A DNA stretch of 64,000 nucleotides from Amphimedon queenslandica (lineage: Eukaryota; Porifera; Demospongiae; Haplosclerida; Niphatidae), in NCBI RefSeq assembly GCF_000090795.2, contig NW_003546673.1, positions 4,329 through 68,328 of the forward strand, in the 5' to 3' direction. Position 1 is the stretch's first letter; each line of letters starts with the position of its first letter. Below the pieces are notes generated by a model. The model saw only the letters and a list, made by a program, of their open reading frames with translations. It made no database searches and had not been told where the DNA came from. Made by a program: the position numbers and the translations under genes. This document shows, piece after piece, positions 61,481 through 64,000 of the stretch.

Positions 61481-63544
61481 ATGGCCTCCAACGAACTTCT
61501 CAGGTCGCCCTCTACGTCTATTGCATCCACTCTGACAGAGATGCTAGAATGCTCCGTATGCTTGGACAAGTATAAAGACCCCAGGATTCTACCCTGCCAT
61601 CACGCCTTCTGTAAGACATGTATTGATGGCCTTACAGTGCAGGAAAATAGCTTAAAATGTCCTTCTTGTAGAGAGATGGCTTCTTTAGATGGAATAACGA
61701 ATAGGAGTTTCCCGCCAGCTTTTACCATCAACAATCTCCTGGACCTTCGATTGGATGGGCAAGAACAAGAAGACTTGGATCTTTCTTGTCCCATGCACAA
61801 AAAGCCGCTGGACTTTTTTTGTGAGAAATGCCTGGACTTGATCTGCACAGACTGCGTACAGAGATCACATCAAGGCCATGTTTGTAAATCTGTACCTGAG
61901 GCCGTTCCTAAACAAAAATCTGTTTTGCAAAGTCATTCAGAACAAGTGAAGGAGGAGGAGGGATTCATTCAAAGTAAAGTAGAAGCCTTAAAAGAGAGGG
62001 AAAGGATTGTATTGGAGCAACAGGCCACAGTCAAAGCTGAAATCCATACTAAAGCTATTGAGCTGATCAGAATGATACAGTCGTCAGAGGAAGATTTGAT
62101 TGCAAAAGTAGACGAAATTGTCCAAAGGAAACTTGATCCTCTTGAAGAGAGGCGACAGTTTCTTGAAGGCACGCAGTCCGAAATGAGAAACCTGCAAGAA
62201 CAGGTCAGCAAGTGTCTCAATTCAAGCAGCCAGCAAGGAGTACTCAACATGGCAAAGAAGCTGATATCCAAAATGGAGGAGGTCAAAAGCAGCGTGGATA
62301 AAACCAAAATGAATCCCACTGAAGTTGCTGATTTGACTTTCGTCGAAGATCCAAAGTGCATGGAAGCTGCAAGGCACCTTGGGGATTTATCAGCAACCTT
62401 TAATGATCAATGCAACGTGCAAGTGATCAGTGTTTCGTGCTTTGACAAAGAGAGCCCTCAAGTATCTGTCACCGTCTCAATCAAGTATGCTACCAGACCT
62501 GCCTACGCTATTGCTCCTTGCTCATCAATCGTATGCTTCATTCAACCTCCTAATATTGTCCGAGTTACTGAGAGTATTAAAGGTGAGGTTTCGTTAGGTG
62601 ACATCCCAAATCATTATGTCATCAGGTTCCGTCCCAACAGAAATGGGGTGCATAAGTTGTGCCTAAAAATCAATGAGATCTTAGCTAAGGAAAAACCCAT
62701 TGTTGTTCCTTTCAATCCTGTTTTTATCAAAAGGATTGCTCCAACTGCATACATTAAGAATGATCGTATGTCAAAGCCAATAGGTCTCACTGTGTCAAAA
62801 GATAAGATCATTGTATTGACGGATTACAATGAATTGATAATGCTGGATAAGAATGGCAATAATCCCAAGGTGTACAAGCAAACAACCAATGGTCATCATC
62901 GTTTCTCATTCACAAGAGATGCAGCTGTCACTCCTGATGGCTGCCTACTGATGACAGATAAATACAGCATACTAAAGGTATCAATGGATGGGAAGCTATT
63001 GAAAGCAATTGGCTGCAGAGGTAATGGTAGAGAACAGTTTGATAATCCGTTTGGCATTACCATTGATGAAAAGACTGGTAAAGTATATGTTGCTGATCTT
63101 AATAATCATCGGATTCAGGTCCTCAATCGGGACTACTCGTATTCTCATCACTTTGGATCACGAGGCCAAGCAATGGGTCAGTTTAACCAACCCAATGGTA
63201 TTGCCCTTGATTCTCAAGGTAATGTATTTGTGACTGATACATTCAATCACAGAATACAAAAGTTTTCACCAGATGGCAAGTGTATATTGTGTTTTGGCTC
63301 AGAGGGGTCTAATCCAGGCCAATTTCACCTTCCAGAGAGGATCGTAATCAGAAATGGTTACGTTTATATTACGGAGCATAAAAATTCCCGTGTGTCTGTC
63401 TTTACAACCGAAGGAAAGTTCTTTAAATGCTTTGGGAAGGAAAGCAGCGAAGGAAAAATGAATTGGCCACGAGGGATCTCTTTTGATGAAGATGGCAGCC
63501 TGTACGTGTGTGACTTCTACTTGCACCAAATCTACAAATACTAA
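61481..63544 (+). CDS. TRIM-NHL protein B
   Basis: Intronless, 687 aa, tandem paralogue of A with a 242 bp spacer. RING at ~23-65 (CSVCLDKYKDPRILPCHHAFCKTCI...CPSCREM) and a single B-box2 (LSCPMHKKPLDFFCEKCLDLICTDCVQRSHQGH) are seen; the B-box1 present in A is absent. A coiled coil, filamin-like repeat and six NHL repeats follow. The NHL part is far more similar to A than the RING/B-box part, down to runs of identical synonymous codons. Expected role is ubiquitin ligase or NHL-mediated RNA/protein binding. Confidence 0.93.
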   Translation: MASNELLRSPSTSIASTLTEMLECSVCLDKYKDPRILPCHHAFCKTCIDGLTVQENSLKCPSCREMASLDGITNRSFPPAFTINNLLDLRLDGQEQEDLDLSCPMHKKPLDFFCEKCLDLICTDCVQRSHQGHVCKSVPEAVPKQKSVLQSHSEQVKEEEGFIQSKVEALKERERIVLEQQATVKAEIHTKAIELIRMIQSSEEDLIAKVDEIVQRKLDPLEERRQFLEGTQSEMRNLQEQVSKCLNSSSQQGVLNMAKKLISKMEEVKSSVDKTKMNPTEVADLTFVEDPKCMEAARHLGDLSATFNDQCNVQVISVSCFDKESPQVSVTVSIKYATRPAYAIAPCSSIVCFIQPPNIVRVTESIKGEVSLGDIPNHYVIRFRPNRNGVHKLCLKINEILAKEKPIVVPFNPVFIKRIAPTAYIKNDRMSKPIGLTVSKDKIIVLTDYNELIMLDKNGNNPKVYKQTTNGHHRFSFTRDAAVTPDGCLLMTDKYSILKVSMDGKLLKAIGCRGNGREQFDNPFGITIDEKTGKVYVADLNNHRIQVLNRDYSYSHHFGSRGQAMGQFNQPNGIALDSQGNVFVTDTFNHRIQKFSPDGKCILCFGSEGSNPGQFHLPERIVIRNGYVYITEHKNSRVSVFTTEGKFFKCFGKESSEGKMNWPRGISFDEDGSLYVCDFYLHQIYKY

Positions 63545-63699
63545 ACCTAGTTTGAGAGTGTGTATGTGGGATCTCTAACGATGTAGTATGTAGTTCTTTG
63601 CATTTATTACTATTATTTTTTGAATGATAAATTTAATGACTGTATTTAAATGAAGACTATAATAACCAGTGCTCCCTCCCCCAGTTTATGTCAGCAAAC

Positions 63700-63953
63700 T
63701 CATTGAGGTTCATTCTGTGTGACATATGTGAGTATGTCAATACGAGTGACTATCCCATGAATGTGTAGCTTCTTCTGTACTCCACCTTCACTAGTAGCTG
63801 CAATGAGAGAATAGAAGTATTAATTAATACAAGCAACCATAATTAGAATGTGTGTGGTTACTCACTGCGGTGTTCTGTACGCGTTAAAATAGCAAAATGA
63901 TCACGGTTAAGGATCCTTGATAAATTGCCCAATGTAGTTGTCATGACATCCAT
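63700..63953 (-). CDS. CBS: Cystathionine beta-synthase, 3' end (partial)
   Basis: Two terminal exons: 63953-63866 (MDVMTTTLGNLSRILNRDHFAILTRTEHR) and 63797-63700 (TSEGGVQKKLHIHGIVTRIDILTYVTQ then stop). They match the second CBS/Bateman motif at the C terminus of cystathionine beta-synthase (LGRLSRILETDHFALV ... FGVVTAIDLLNFV in human). This is the regulatory region that binds S-adenosylmethionine in vertebrates. The catalytic part lies beyond the window edge; 63954-64000 is intron. Another Bateman-domain protein is possible but fits less well. Confidence 0.78.
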
Positions 63954-64000
63954 CTAAAAGAGGCAGAGAGTAAGAATGCATAATGAATGCTGTGATATCT

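Overview
The window reads as nuclear DNA of an early-branching animal, most likely a demosponge of the Amphimedon/Haliclona kind. It is AT-rich, uses the standard code, and packs genes with 40-100 bp GT-AG introns and intergenic gaps of about 90-490 bp. Gene content is metazoan: an adhesion GPCR, TRIM-NHL proteins, a RapGAP and hormone-sensitive lipase. It also has the SRCR/sushi ectodomain style known from sponge aggregation receptors. The species call is inference. Exon joins below were worked out by eye from splice sites, reading phase and family alignment.

Layout. 1-4132 (+): three tandem sugar-transporter genes (first one partial). 4222-8016 (-): ZPR1, then Flattop/CFAP126. 8137-12264 (+): hormone-sensitive lipase, head to head with CFAP126. 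12497-14150 (+): an F-box protein whose stop codon overlaps that of the convergent coiled-coil gene 14147-16058 (-). 16548-27214 (-): a RapGAP joined to BTB-BACK in one 12-exon gene with a 5.4 kb intron. 27430-31843 (+): a membrane protein with IgGFc-binding, AMOP, VWD and EGF domains. 32040-35461 (-): DNAJB12-like and TM2D1-like genes. 35654-54325 (-): one giant gene of roughly 70 exons, with 24 SRCR domains, two sushi domains, three SEA-like/HRM modules, an Ig domain, GAIN/GPS and 7TM. 54575-58703 (+): ANKS3-like. 58935-63544 (+): two intronless TRIM-NHL paralogues. 63700-end (-): the 3' end of cystathionine beta-synthase.

The two strongest discoveries are these. First, the SRCR-rich adhesion GPCR puts an aggregation-receptor-like ectodomain on a 7TM signalling module and carries two furin-type sites. 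Second, a family of ~175-200 bp tandem repeats centred on the palindrome CCCTGTACTATAGTACAGGG occurs only in introns, in six different genes here. The neighbouring genes do not form an obvious pathway. Several are arranged in head-to-head pairs with 120-250 bp shared promoters. I saw no transposon, retroelement, rRNA or CRISPR, and did not find a tRNA by eye.
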